This document shows, piece after piece, positions 47,001-55,256 of a stretch of 64,000 nucleotides of DNA. The notes beneath the pieces were generated by a model, which worked only from the letters and a program-made list of their open reading frames with translations, made no database searches and was not told the DNA's origin. The stretch spans positions 186,001 through 250,000 of the forward strand of contig CALSQY010000004.1 of the NCBI GenBank assembly GCA_943788615.1, given 5' to 3'. The stretch is from UBA4465 sp002292365 (lineage in GTDB: Bacteria > Bacteroidota > Bacteroidia > Cytophagales > Cyclobacteriaceae). Numbering within the stretch: position 1 is the stretch's first letter; every line of letters starts with the position of its first letter. The translations under genes were made by a program, and so were the position numbers.

Positions 47001-47077
47001 CAGAGGATCTACTCGAAAATATAACTAAGCGAGAAAAAAGAGTACTTATGGAAGAAAACGATTCGATAGATGGTTAA
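44048..47077 (+). CDS. Large secreted TPR protein, first gene of an envelope cluster
   Basis: 1009 residues with a signal peptide (residues 1-22, cleavage after LYGQ). The rest is a long array of tetratricopeptide-like repeats with the W/LGxxY/AxxF and AxxxF/Y pattern: AYYESGRYQAALNGF-like, NNQDFDNALEQLLLAQ, LGQIYIQLNQFNTAINAFQ, AAIDHLQATQ, YYGLGYAQYNGERYELAYQN and many others to the end. It is probably periplasmic and a protein-binding scaffold. The next gene, an outer-membrane barrel, starts inside its last codons (overlap 47070-47077), so the two proteins are made together. No promoter could be placed with confidence; a TAGTTTTG box lies 8 bases upstream. Confidence 0.85.
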   Translation: MIKLIKNVFTFFIIIFGYQLYGQSSIQDHAEDPAYLQSISYYESGRYQAALNGFNQYLKTGKTSSFLVGSYFYLAQIELEVNQNIHPMIQFIDHYKVETFYMKALLTLGNYHFHLKDYKNAIPYFYRIRSNILLETVYVNTRFKLAYSLYMEQLYNEALPLFNEVTYYPQEEKYNAHYYAGVIYFNNQDFDNALEQLLLAQKIPKMYKFTAPLIAKIYLNQKKYIDVVAYAEKHLSETKGINLEGKIILNRVAAEASFAQLNYSKAIQYYTEVLLLTKSRGDVALFFNFGYSLEQVGKMVAATDQYKIAALAEDELGQLAAFRLGQIYIQLNQFNTAINAFQIVLENEFSSELKNQSYFLIAKSWFQLNNFEATIDILEKYLNGHSNDENKTEAVQLLADAYLYTSDYKAAIDHLQATQLKTWSLKRTYQMVTLKYAQILFNDQLYEDAEYWLSRSLRNALDSKNQLKANLLMAECLSAQNKYDLSESYFERVINAKKVSVEQKRKAYYGLGYAQYNGERYELAYQNFSLFMNLNTSKNHIYINDAVLRAADCLFILKRFDEATMMYRKNNSKAEQEYASYQIANIYYLKNELETAQKMFENFIDIYSNSFLADNAIFQLGEILIDLEKFELAIANFNYFIKRYDKSALLPNVYEGRAIAFANKNQWADAAKDYYIILDNYLSHPIANEAILGLQNIRNKGYQVDDFEEYMVKLRTLDPNNAGLEFISFEQLKNDYFNQDYEQLIQGVTSFRSIYPNTLRNYDLCYFMGDAYYELGEWEAGIAQFERIISQQGVYLGRALIKSAKAYINLKKYYQAIDLFILLNENASSERERDQAREGLMMAYYDISDDKKAFLIAQEISENVSLSESKRNLGALYLLRISMNRLEYDKALSLAESLIESADNQTAAEAAFITAQIRYKQDDYATSIEQCIVLLGKYGSYEQWTDKTYLLLVNNYMASGELLQAKATLNSILDNTENDALKIKAEDLLENITKREKRVLMEENDSIDG

Positions 47078-48758
47078 AAATTTACTTAAGCTCTACTTAC
47101 TTTTTTTGCCTATGCTTTCTTTTGGTCAAAGTACTCAAGAAATAGAGTCTGCTGAGTTTATTGTTGAAAAAGATAAGGATTTAAAACTTCCCAAGAGGCA
47201 AAGGTTATTTGAACGTGTTCAGCCTAGTCCAACTCCGGCATCTTTTGATTCATTAACTTTTGATTTAAAAAAGATTCCCTTTAACATCCGATCTTATGAT
47301 CCAAATCTGAAAGTAGCACAGCTTGAAGATCCCGCTCAAGAAAAATATTATGACCATTTCATTAATATAGGTTATGGTTCTTATAACACTCCTGGGATAT
47401 TATATGAATACAGTACTCATCGCTTAACATCCGCTAACTACGGAATGAATATTGAGCTTAAAGAACATCAAAAAGGCCCTGTTCAAGGAAATTATAGTAG
47501 TGAAAGCACTTCTGAAGTACAGCTTTGGCATCGAGCTGATTTGAGCAAAGGAATCTTGTCATCTTCACTCGACTATGGATATAATAAATTTTATAACTAT
47601 GGAATGTTTGATGAGTTGAGTGCCTTTTCTAGCGTTTCAGATACAGCAGATCATTACCTAAGAAGGCAAAATCGTTTTAATTTATTTTTTGACTATCTAA
47701 TAAATACTAAAGGTGAAAATCCGATTCGCATCGTGCCAGAATGGCATTACACCGGGCAACAAGGGTTGAGTAAAACAGATAATGTATCGAGTTATTATTC
47801 AGGTGGAGAAGAAAACGACTTCATTTTAAATTTCAATCTAGAAGTATTGAAAAAGAGATCTTGGGTGTTTGATTTTGATTTATTTACGGCTTTGACCCAA
47901 TTCACTAATCAACGAGCTGAAAATAATCAGCGAATATGGGCTTATGGAATCCCAAAAATTGATTTAACCTTTAGTGATTGGTCTGTGTCTGTCGGATTGA
48001 AGATAGGTTTTTATGATGACGCTGCGGAAGGTGGCTCTGGATTTTTATTACCTGATCTGGCAGCATCTTATACCTTTGGAAATCATATTTCTGTCTACGG
48101 AGAAGTAAAGGGAGATGTTAAAAGGAATGATTTTAAAAGTGTAGTCAGTCTTAACAGACATGTATCTGATAGTATCTTTTTAAAGACGAGTATTGAGAAA
48201 ATAGGTTTAAAACTAGGTGTATCTGGAGGGCTTTTACCACGCATAACCTATGATGTTAACCTATCGATTAAATCAATAGACGATCAGCTATATTTTACAA
48301 ATAATAAAAGTAATCCTGCTTATTTTGATGTTGTCTATGATATAGGGAATAGTTCTCGATTCGATATTGAAAGTTTTCTGAATTTTGATGCAACAAATCA
48401 GCTTTCATGGTTTGCCTTAATGAAGTACAATAACATTAAAACCAATACCATTCAAATGCCTTGGCATACTCCATCAACTTCGTTTCAAATAGGGGCTAAT
48501 GTCAAACTTAAGAAGGATAGATTAATTTTTTCTCCCTACTTAATTAATTTATCTAATATAAAGGCTTTATCAGCAGATGAGGAAATCATAGTTTTACCAA
48601 ATATCATAGATTTTGGTATGGATATTGACGTGATCTTCAATAAAAAATTAGGAGCATTTTTAAAAATGAGGAACCTATTTGGTAAAGAGAATCAAATTTA
48701 TAATTATTATAATTCAAGAGAATTTGATATTTATGGGGGAATCAGTGTGCGTTTTTAA
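47070..48758 (+). CDS. Outer-membrane beta-barrel protein, partner of the TPR protein
   Basis: 562 residues with a signal peptide (cleavage about after FGQ) and many short amphipathic strands: FINIGYGSYNTPGILYEYST, LKLGVSGGLLPRITYDVNLS and the terminal FDIYGGISVRF ending in Phe, typical of the last strand of an outer-membrane barrel. It has no TonB-dependent plug domain, though relatives are sometimes labelled TonB-dependent receptor. The 8-base overlap with the TPR gene points to a complex. The following genes encode an inner-membrane SPOR protein and an ExbBD/TonB set. Confidence 0.75.
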   Translation: MVKNLLKLYLLFLPMLSFGQSTQEIESAEFIVEKDKDLKLPKRQRLFERVQPSPTPASFDSLTFDLKKIPFNIRSYDPNLKVAQLEDPAQEKYYDHFINIGYGSYNTPGILYEYSTHRLTSANYGMNIELKEHQKGPVQGNYSSESTSEVQLWHRADLSKGILSSSLDYGYNKFYNYGMFDELSAFSSVSDTADHYLRRQNRFNLFFDYLINTKGENPIRIVPEWHYTGQQGLSKTDNVSSYYSGGEENDFILNFNLEVLKKRSWVFDFDLFTALTQFTNQRAENNQRIWAYGIPKIDLTFSDWSVSVGLKIGFYDDAAEGGSGFLLPDLAASYTFGNHISVYGEVKGDVKRNDFKSVVSLNRHVSDSIFLKTSIEKIGLKLGVSGGLLPRITYDVNLSIKSIDDQLYFTNNKSNPAYFDVVYDIGNSSRFDIESFLNFDATNQLSWFALMKYNNIKTNTIQMPWHTPSTSFQIGANVKLKKDRLIFSPYLINLSNIKALSADEEIIVLPNIIDFGMDIDVIFNKKLGAFLKMRNLFGKENQIYNYYNSREFDIYGGISVRF

Positions 48759-48830
48759 TTGTAAATATATATTTTGCATGTAGAATTAAGTCTTGGTGCT
48801 TTTTTTTGATCTGCTGCTGACAAAATTATT

Positions 48831-49617
48831 ATGGTGACGACAAGTAATCTAGAAGAAAATAGGGGGAATGATTTTAAAGGACAATTCGACGAAGGAGAGG
48901 ATTATGGTCTACCCCAATTAGATTTCTCGCCATTAGATCCACTTGAATTCAATGAGAGTGGTATCAAAACACCTTCCTCAGGGACTTCAATTGATGATAA
49001 AACTCAAACGATCCCAGACGCCAATGAATCTACGTATTCTCCCTTGGGCGATATTAAAGAAACATCAGCTTACATTCATCAATCAGATGGAAAGCAGAAG
49101 TTAAAATTTATCTTGGTGGTCGTATTAGGCATATTATTTGCCTCCATTATTGGTATTATTTTATTAAGTATGAATGAGGACCCCAAACCAACCATCAAAG
49201 CTGAAGTTAAAAAAGAGATAAAAAAAGAAATAATATCTGAACCCGTCATTGAAGAAGTCATTGAAGAAGTCATTGAACCTGAAGTCATTGAACCTGAAGT
49301 CATTGAACCTGAAATAAAGACAGATCCTTCTGATACTGGAATCTGCACCAAAAGCAATTGGAGTGATCTCCGAAATAAGTCAGCCATTGAATAAATATTA
49401 TTTAATTGTGGCTAGTTTTTTAGATAATGACTTGGCCTTCGATTATGCTGAAAAATTGATTTTATCGGGGTCAAATGTTATGATCATCCCACCTTTTAGC
49501 ACGAGTAAATTTACGAGGGTAGCTCTCCTCGAACATGAAACCCTTGACAAAGTGAAGATTGGACTGGATAAATACAAAGATGAATTTGATGAGCAGTTAT
49601 GGGTATTAAAATATTGA
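48831..49617 (+). pseudogene. Membrane-anchored SPOR-domain protein, split by a one-base frameshift
   Basis: The first frame (48831-49394) encodes an acidic cytoplasmic N-terminus, one membrane segment (about residues 89-108, LKFILVVVLGILFASIIGII) and a Lys/Glu/Pro-rich linker, then runs into unrelated sequence. The frame shifted by one base gives LNKYYLIVASFLDNDLAFDY, a SPOR (peptidoglycan-binding) domain, ending at 49617. Removing one G of the GG at 49338-49339 joins the two as DTESAPKAIGVISEIS. The sequence may be a sequencing error, a real mutation, or a shift site. An alternative start is the GTG at 49363, which would give a SPOR domain alone. The protein would span the inner membrane and bind peptidoglycan. 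Confidence 0.75.
49245..49313 (+). repeat. Tandem 12/15-base repeats in the linker of the SPOR gene
   Basis: GTCATTGAAGAA and GTCATTGAACCTGAA units repeat five times, coding for VIEE and VIEPE. They form an acidic linker after the membrane segment. Such arrays can change in copy number by slippage, and this one lies about 25 bases before the frameshift site. Confidence 0.85.
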
Positions 49618-49747
49618 TCCTAAAGTGGTCAAGACTTATGTTGTACCGAACAATATTTTACTGTTTTTCTGGTTGTACAATAAATATTGTCAATTTTTTT
49701 TAACTCAAGATTTTTTTTTGAATCATAGGCTAAACAAATTCTGATTT

Positions 49748-50425
49748 ATGATCGTCTTATCCTTGTTACTCCAAATGGAAGAAATATTACCCGCTGATGA
49801 AGGATCACTGAGTTTGTTGGTTTTATTGACCAAAGGTGGCTATATGATGATTCCATTAATTATTCTTTGGATCATTGCTGTGTATATATTCATCGAAAGA
49901 ATTTTAGTCCTAAAACACGCATCAAAAACTCCCGAAAATTTTCAAAATGATATCAGAGAAAAAGTCCAAGCGGGCGCTATTAATGAGGCTAAATTAGTAT
50001 GTAGCAAAGTAGATACACCCGTGGCAAGAATGATTGAAAAAGGCATTTCAAGAATAGGGGCTAATATGTCAAATATAGAAGCATCTATTGAAAATATTGG
50101 AAAAATTGAACTCAATAAATTAGAGAAAAACTTATCTCTGCTCGCTACTATTGCAGGAGCCGCCCCAATGATTGGTTTTCTAGGCACGGTTACCGGAATG
50201 ATTCAAGCGTTCATCTCGATTGCGCAGGAAGAGGGTGCGGTAAGTCCAAAATTATTGTCTAGCGGTATTTATGAGGCTATGATCACAACTTCTGTAGGGT
50301 TATTCGTAGGTATTATTGCTTATCTTGGTTATAACTACCTTGTCACACGGGTACAAAAGTTGGTCCATAACATGGAGTTTACGTCGATAGATTTTATTGA
50401 GTTGCTCCAAGAACCAAAAAAATGA
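49748..50425 (+). CDS. MotA/TolQ/ExbB proton-channel protein
   Basis: 225 residues, with three membrane segments (about 23-45, 133-155 and 171-193). The conserved block LSLLATIAGAAPMIGFLGTV and TGMIQAF is the ExbB/TolQ channel region. It forms a stator complex with the ExbD-like protein encoded next and uses proton flow to drive a partner. The ATG at 49748 leads to a short extra hydrophobic stretch; MEEILPADEG (from 49775) is a possible later start. It overlaps exbD by 4 bases. Confidence 0.92.
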   Translation: MIVLSLLLQMEEILPADEGSLSLLVLLTKGGYMMIPLIILWIIAVYIFIERILVLKHASKTPENFQNDIREKVQAGAINEAKLVCSKVDTPVARMIEKGISRIGANMSNIEASIENIGKIELNKLEKNLSLLATIAGAAPMIGFLGTVTGMIQAFISIAQEEGAVSPKLLSSGIYEAMITTSVGLFVGIIAYLGYNYLVTRVQKLVHNMEFTSIDFIELLQEPKK

Positions 50426-50814
50426 ATATTAATTCAAAATACAAAGTGGATTCGACTTTTAGTATGTCGTCTATGACAGATATTGTTTTTTTATTATTGA
50501 TTTTTTTCATGCTGACTTCTTCGTTCATTACCCCATCAGGACTCCCTGTTAACCTGCCTACTTCTAAATCTTCTGCAATTGTCATGCAAAAAGTAAGCGT
50601 TACTATTACTAAAGAATTGGAATACTATGTAGATGAACAGCTTATTTCTAAGGATCAACTAGAGGGGATATTGAGAAATTCATTTAATGGGGAAGAAGGT
50701 TCGGTAGTGCTACATTGTGATAAAACGGTGCCGGTTGAAGACTTGGTGTATGTTGCATCGATTGCTACCATGCTTGAAGCTAAAGTTTCCATTGCTACGA
50801 AACCCAACTTGTGA
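50422..50814 (+). CDS. ExbD/TolR-family protein
   Basis: 130 residues with a single N-terminal membrane segment preceded by the stator Asp in MSSMTDIVFLLLIFFMLTSS, the hallmark of ExbD/TolR. A periplasmic domain follows (VTITKELEYYVDEQLISK). It pairs with the ExbB-like protein as a proton-driven stator. Both its ends overlap neighbours by 4 bases, so translation is coupled. Confidence 0.93.
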   Translation: MNINSKYKVDSTFSMSSMTDIVFLLLIFFMLTSSFITPSGLPVNLPTSKSSAIVMQKVSVTITKELEYYVDEQLISKDQLEGILRNSFNGEEGSVVLHCDKTVPVEDLVYVASIATMLEAKVSIATKPNL

Positions 50815-51749
50815 AAAAGGCGTCAAATAGAATTGAAAAAAAAAGTGCGTTAATTACCTTAATAGTGCAAATTGTATTAGTGTGCGGACTCTTTTTTGCC
50901 GTTGCATGGAAGGAACCTAATCCTCCCATCGCTCAGTACGGTATTGAACTGGGTTTTGAAGTGTTTACGGGTACAGAAGACGAGAGTCCCAATCAAACAA
51001 ATGATTCACCAACGGAGAATAGTCAGGTTATTCAAGAAGAAATAAGCAATGATGAAATTGTCCCAAATGAAGTAACTGAATCACAGGAAATTTTGGAGTC
51101 AATTGGTGAGTCACAAGGTGATATCACAGATCAAGAGGTAGAAACAGGTCAAATAATAGCATCTTCAGAAATAGATGCGTTCACAAATGATGAAATAGTA
51201 GCTATTTCAGATGAATCTCAAAAAATTATGGAAGATGTGGAATCTACTGATAAAAAAGAAGAGAAAGTTGAACCGGAAGATAATACGGCTAAACAAGGGT
51301 TAAATACTGATGAAGAAGATTCTCAAAATGCATTTTTAGATGATTCTGAATCAGAGCGGCAAGGTAAAATGGAGCAAACTTATTCTGACACAGGGTCAGA
51401 CAATCAAATCAATGAGATCGACGAAAGAGCCTTATACAAGTCAAAAATTGGGTCTAAACAAGGAGCGAATGAAGGTCCAGAATTGCAAATCTCAGGATGG
51501 AAGTGGGGCGAGCAAAAACCTAGGCCTAAAGATACTTCTGATGAGATTGTAGGAAAAGTCATCTGTAACATAAGAGTCGATTCAGATGGATATATTTCTG
51601 CGCAATTGGACAGCTATACGACGCCACCCTCAGTAGCAATTGCCTACAAAAATTCACTTGATGGTTTACAGTTAGAAATAAAGGATGACGGCGTGACTTT
51701 GGGATCAATGGGTAAAGTTGTCTTTATCTTAAAACCGAAGTTAGATTGA
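50811..51749 (+). CDS. TonB-like energy-transducing protein
   Basis: 312 residues starting at a GTG that overlaps the exbD stop. One membrane segment (about residues 14-32), then a very long acidic, Glu/Asp/Ser/Gln-rich region (about 50-220) in place of the Pro-rich spacer of classic TonB. The C-terminus has a TonB-like fold signature: GKVICNIRVDSDGYISAQL and MGKVVFILKP. It would connect the ExbBD stator to an outer-membrane partner, possibly the TPR/barrel proteins nearby. The acidic spacer is unusual and worth modelling. Confidence 0.82.
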   Translation: MKKASNRIEKKSALITLIVQIVLVCGLFFAVAWKEPNPPIAQYGIELGFEVFTGTEDESPNQTNDSPTENSQVIQEEISNDEIVPNEVTESQEILESIGESQGDITDQEVETGQIIASSEIDAFTNDEIVAISDESQKIMEDVESTDKKEEKVEPEDNTAKQGLNTDEEDSQNAFLDDSESERQGKMEQTYSDTGSDNQINEIDERALYKSKIGSKQGANEGPELQISGWKWGEQKPRPKDTSDEIVGKVICNIRVDSDGYISAQLDSYTTPPSVAIAYKNSLDGLQLEIKDDGVTLGSMGKVVFILKPKLD

Positions 51750-53026
51750 AGTATCAAGAATGTCTTGACTTTCTTTATCTGCAATTGCCGAGTTATCAAC
51801 GATCTGGTAGGCGCGCCTTTAAAGAAAATCTTGATAATACCGTTGCTTTATTAGATGTTTTAGATCACCCAGAGTATAAAATAAAATGTGTCCATATTGC
51901 TGGGACGAATGGAAAAGGTACGAGTGCACATGCCATTGCAGCGGTGCTCCAGGCCAGCGATTATAAGGTGGGCCTGTATACTTCTCCCCATTTAAAATCC
52001 TTTCGAGAAAGAATCAAAATTAATGGTCATCAAATTGATCAAAATTCAATTGTAGATTTTGTTAAAAAACATAAAGATATGATTAAAGTTATATCTCCGT
52101 CTTTTTTTGAAATGACTGTAGTTATGGCTTTTGATTATTTTGCTAGGCATAAGGTAGATATTGCTATTATTGAAACCGGACTAGGTGGCAGATTAGATAG
52201 TACCAATGTCATTGATCCTGAAGTAGCTTTAATAACCAATATAGGTTTAGATCATACAGATATTCTTGGAGATACCCTTGAGAAAATTGCGAAAGAAAAA
52301 GCGGGCATTATGAAAAAAAATAAACCCATAATCATTGGCTCCTTTCAAAATAGATTAATTGATTTTTTTAAAAGGCAGGCCACAGAGAAAGAAGCCCAAT
52401 TGATACAATTATCAGATCAATACCAGATTACGCCCAAGGCTAAGGGTCAATATCATATTTCAAAAAAAGATGAGCTGCTCCTTGAGGAAATATCTTTTGA
52501 TATTAAAGCAAAATATTTTGTAAAAAATATCCCAGGGATCTTAGAAGTTCTTTTACAATTAAAGAAAAAAGGATGGAAAATAAGTCCAGATCAAATGGTA
52601 AGCGGCCTAGGTGGAATAACAACTTCAACCGGCTTGAAAGGAAGATTTCAAATACTTTCGAATCTTCCAAAGATAATTGCGGATGTCAGTCATAATTTAG
52701 AAGGAATTATCGAGCTAATAGATCAAATAAAGTTGCTTGACTATAAGCAATTACATATCATTTATGGGGCTGCCAAAGATAGGAATATAGATGATATATT
52801 TAATCAGTTCCCAAAGGAAGCGCAGTACTATTTGACTACAGGAAATAATTCAAGATTGATGGATCTGAAGTCATTAGCTGAAATTGGAGAAAAATATTGT
52901 CTAAAGAAACATGAATTTCTTAATGTGAATTTAGCCTTAACATTTATTAAATCAATAGCTGATAAAGATGATGTGATTTTAATTACGGGAAGTACTTTTA
53001 TCATTGGAGAAATTGACGAGTTGTGA
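51746..53026 (+). CDS. folC: Folylpolyglutamate synthase / dihydrofolate synthase
   Basis: Mur-ligase-type enzyme that adds glutamate to folates. 426 residues. Motifs: HIAGTNGKGTSAHAIAAVL (ATP loop), SPHLKSFRERIKING, ETGLGGRLDSTNVI and GLDHTDILGDTLEKIAKEKA, with ADVSHNLEGI in the C-terminal domain. The start is a TTG overlapping the stop of the TonB-like gene. Its function is not obviously linked to the envelope genes but it is translationally coupled to them. Confidence 0.95.
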   Translation: MKYQECLDFLYLQLPSYQRSGRRAFKENLDNTVALLDVLDHPEYKIKCVHIAGTNGKGTSAHAIAAVLQASDYKVGLYTSPHLKSFRERIKINGHQIDQNSIVDFVKKHKDMIKVISPSFFEMTVVMAFDYFARHKVDIAIIETGLGGRLDSTNVIDPEVALITNIGLDHTDILGDTLEKIAKEKAGIMKKNKPIIIGSFQNRLIDFFKRQATEKEAQLIQLSDQYQITPKAKGQYHISKKDELLLEEISFDIKAKYFVKNIPGILEVLLQLKKKGWKISPDQMVSGLGGITTSTGLKGRFQILSNLPKIIADVSHNLEGIIELIDQIKLLDYKQLHIIYGAAKDRNIDDIFNQFPKEAQYYLTTGNNSRLMDLKSLAEIGEKYCLKKHEFLNVNLALTFIKSIADKDDVILITGSTFIIGEIDEL

Positions 53027-53685
53027 CCAGACAAAAAAAAAGACGTTTTGCAGAGAATAAATTGAGGGCTAATTTGGTCGAGTCAGGAAAAGATTTCTAT
53101 GATAATATCAAAGGGAAATGGCATTTAAAAGTTTTTACTGATCAGCAACCTATAGTTCTTGAGCTGGGCTGTGGAAAGGGTGAATACACATTGGGACTCG
53201 CCCAAGCTTTTCCGAAACGTAATCATATTGGGGTAGACATAAAAGGAGATCGATTATGGGTGGGTTCAGGAATAGCACTTCGAGAAGGTATTCAAAATGC
53301 TGCTTTTTTGAGAACTCAAATTCAATTTCTAGAATATTTTTTTTTGAAAGGAGAGATTGATGAAATATGGATTACTTTTCCAGATCCAAGACCCAAGGAA
53401 AAAGATGAAAAAAGAAGATTAACGGCGCCTAGGTTCTTGGCTATTTATGAAAATCTATTAAAATCAGACGGTTGGTTAAGGTTCAAAACAGATAATACTG
53501 AACTTTTCAATTATACACTAGAATTGATAAATCAAAATAGAATGAATATAAAAAACCTAGCCTTTACTCATGACTTATATGATTCTGAATATGTGTTTGA
53601 ACATTATGGAATAAAAACAAAATATGAGCGTAAATTTGCTGCATTAGGTGAAAAAATAAAATACCTTAAATTCCAATTTCAATAA
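53023..53685 (+). CDS. trmB: tRNA (guanine-N7)-methyltransferase
   Basis: Makes m7G46 in tRNA with SAM. 220 residues. Motifs: VLELGCGKGEYTLGLAQ (SAM-binding), HIGVDIKGDRL, WITFPDPRPKEKDEKRRLTA (catalytic and tRNA-binding, written in part) and LRFKTDNTELF. The GTG start overlaps the folC stop by 4 bases. It is followed by an FKBP lipoprotein gene after 7 bases, so the run of overlaps from ExbB may continue through it. Confidence 0.95.
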   Translation: MTRQKKRRFAENKLRANLVESGKDFYDNIKGKWHLKVFTDQQPIVLELGCGKGEYTLGLAQAFPKRNHIGVDIKGDRLWVGSGIALREGIQNAAFLRTQIQFLEYFFLKGEIDEIWITFPDPRPKEKDEKRRLTAPRFLAIYENLLKSDGWLRFKTDNTELFNYTLELINQNRMNIKNLAFTHDLYDSEYVFEHYGIKTKYERKFAALGEKIKYLKFQFQ

Positions 53686-53692
53686 ACTAAAG

Positions 53693-54199
53693 ATGAAAAA
53701 TATAATTATCCTTATTTTTTTGGTCAGCTTGCATCTTTTCACATCTTGTTCAGATAACAATAATATGAATAGCTATTATAATAATCCATGCTTCACCGAA
53801 CTTCCTTATACTGATCAAATGGCAATTGATGTTGCGATTATAGATCAATATTTGAGCCAGGAGGGTATTATTGCAGAAATAGATGAATCAGGCCTTCGAT
53901 ATGTTATTATTGAAGAGGGAGAGGGATCAAGACCTGTTGCCGGTAGCACGATTAGTGTTAAATATAGGGGAACTTTATTGAGTGACAATAGTTTGTTTGA
54001 TGAGAATACTGAGGGAATTGAATTAAGGCTATCTTTAGTTATTGCTGGATGGCAAATAGGTATTCCTCTTATTAGGGAGGGAGGGAAAATAATGCTGTAT
54101 ATCCCTTCTCTATTGGGTTATGGATGCGGAGGTAGTGGTTCAAGTATCCCTAGCAATGCCAATCTTATCTTTGAAGTAGAGATAATAGAAATTATTTAA
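53693..54199 (+). CDS. FKBP-type peptidyl-prolyl isomerase lipoprotein
   Basis: 168 residues with a lipoprotein signal peptide and lipobox in FTSCSD. The C-terminal FKBP domain reads GSTISVKYRGTLLSDNSLFDEN, WQIGIPLIREGGKIMLYIPS, then LLGYGCGGSGSSIPSNANLI and FEVEIIEI (each in part). The active-site pattern VKYRGTL...F(D)...GWQ.GIPL...LLGYG is intact. A periplasmic folding enzyme tethered to a membrane. A much larger, decayed FKBP relative lies at 61341-62340. Confidence 0.9.
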   Translation: MKNIIILIFLVSLHLFTSCSDNNNMNSYYNNPCFTELPYTDQMAIDVAIIDQYLSQEGIIAEIDESGLRYVIIEEGEGSRPVAGSTISVKYRGTLLSDNSLFDENTEGIELRLSLVIAGWQIGIPLIREGGKIMLYIPSLLGYGCGGSGSSIPSNANLIFEVEIIEII

Positions 54200-54332
54200 T
54201 AATTAATATTTTATTTTAAGATAAATTGAAATTATCGGGACCTTTTAAGTTATTTATTCAAATACTCATTTGGTTTTCAAATAGACGACAATCTACCTTT
54301 TTCAAAATATCAGATTTTATGATTTGAGATTT

Positions 54333-54935
54333 TTATTTTTGGTCTTCTATGTACTCCAAAATATCCATAATTTCTCCGTAATCTTTAAATCCAGTTTTCT
54401 CTTCTCCCGTAGCCATTATTTCAATGGCCGGCCATGAATCGATTTGGTTTAGATCCAAATTAAATCCATTAATGATTTGTTCGCTTCGAGTGTAATGGAG
54501 TAGCGGTTCGATCAGTGTCTTTTTTTTGCTTTTTTGAAATCCACAAACAACAATTTTATGAGCCATTTGTCCTTCTTTAATCTTATTTAGAAGGGTTTGC
54601 TCGTTTTCGATAGTATCCAGATTTATTTTTAAATATATTTTCTTCCCTGTTTTGGATAAGGGAACCAATAAATCAGGATCACTTGTTTCTATGATATCTA
54701 GATCAACGAGGGGAAGGTAGGTTTGAATAAGTTCAAGCTCCATATCCTCAAATTCTCCTGCAATTTGAGGACCTTGTATCCATTGTGTAATGGCTTTTAA
54801 TGCTTCAATACTTACACTATTCTTGTGATTTGAATTTAGGCTGAAACCGATTACATCTACCATCATTCCTGAACAATAACGTGCATCACTTAGGTTATTG
54901 ACCCCTCTTATTTTTACAAATTTTTTTGACTTCAT
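54333..54935 (-). CDS. TrpF-like barrel protein without the catalytic cysteine
   Basis: 200 residues. The N-terminus VKIRGVNNLSDARYCSGMMV followed by DVIGFSLN matches phosphoribosylanthranilate isomerase (VKICGI...DA...GxDxxGF), and the C-terminus GFNLDLNQIDSW, KTGFKDYGEIMDIL matches the (G)xDLNSxxE...G.KD end. The catalytic Cys of KICG is Arg here and the central GGSG-type loop is missing. So it probably does not do the tryptophan pathway step. No other trp gene is near. It may be a substrate-binding or regulatory relative; a decayed gene is also possible, though the frame is intact. Confidence 0.7.
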   Translation of the reverse strand: MKSKKFVKIRGVNNLSDARYCSGMMVDVIGFSLNSNHKNSVSIEALKAITQWIQGPQIAGEFEDMELELIQTYLPLVDLDIIETSDPDLLVPLSKTGKKIYLKINLDTIENEQTLLNKIKEGQMAHKIVVCGFQKSKKKTLIEPLLHYTRSEQIINGFNLDLNQIDSWPAIEIMATGEEKTGFKDYGEIMDILEYIEDQK

Positions 54936-55256
54936 TTAATTGCAATTTATTGATAAAATAGTTTTTATAAACTTTTTTTTAAGAAACGGGAAGGCTCTAT
55001 AGAATTGTTTTTTCCTGTAAGGGTAAAAAAATGGAATTGTTAATATTTACCTTAGAGGAGAGAATATTGCTTTCTCTTACATTTATTTATTCTTCACTTC
55101 AACTCAAAAATGAAAAATATAGGGGAGTAGTTCGCTAATTAATACTTTGTATTTAAAATTAAAAGTCTCAAAATAAATAATTATGCTTACAGCAACTTAT
55201 TTTTGCATATAATTTTAAACAGCGTAAAGGGCGGCTGTGAACCCGGCAAAAAGTAA
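54936..55256. other. Intergenic spacer before mnmA
   Basis: 321 bases between two divergent genes, AT-rich except for a short GC-rich stretch at about 55223-55244 (GTAAAGGGCGGCTGTGAACC). A 35-codon open frame (55031-55138) has no recognisable similarity. No clear promoter box, terminator or repeat was found; promoters of both genes should lie here. Confidence 0.5.

Noticed and set aside
55031..55138. 35-codon plus-strand open frame upstream of mnmA
   Set aside because: No similarity, no ribosome signal, and AT-rich spacer composition.
55223..55244. GC-rich stretch before mnmA
   Set aside because: No tRNA-like fold, repeat or riboswitch pattern could be seen; it may simply be base-composition noise.
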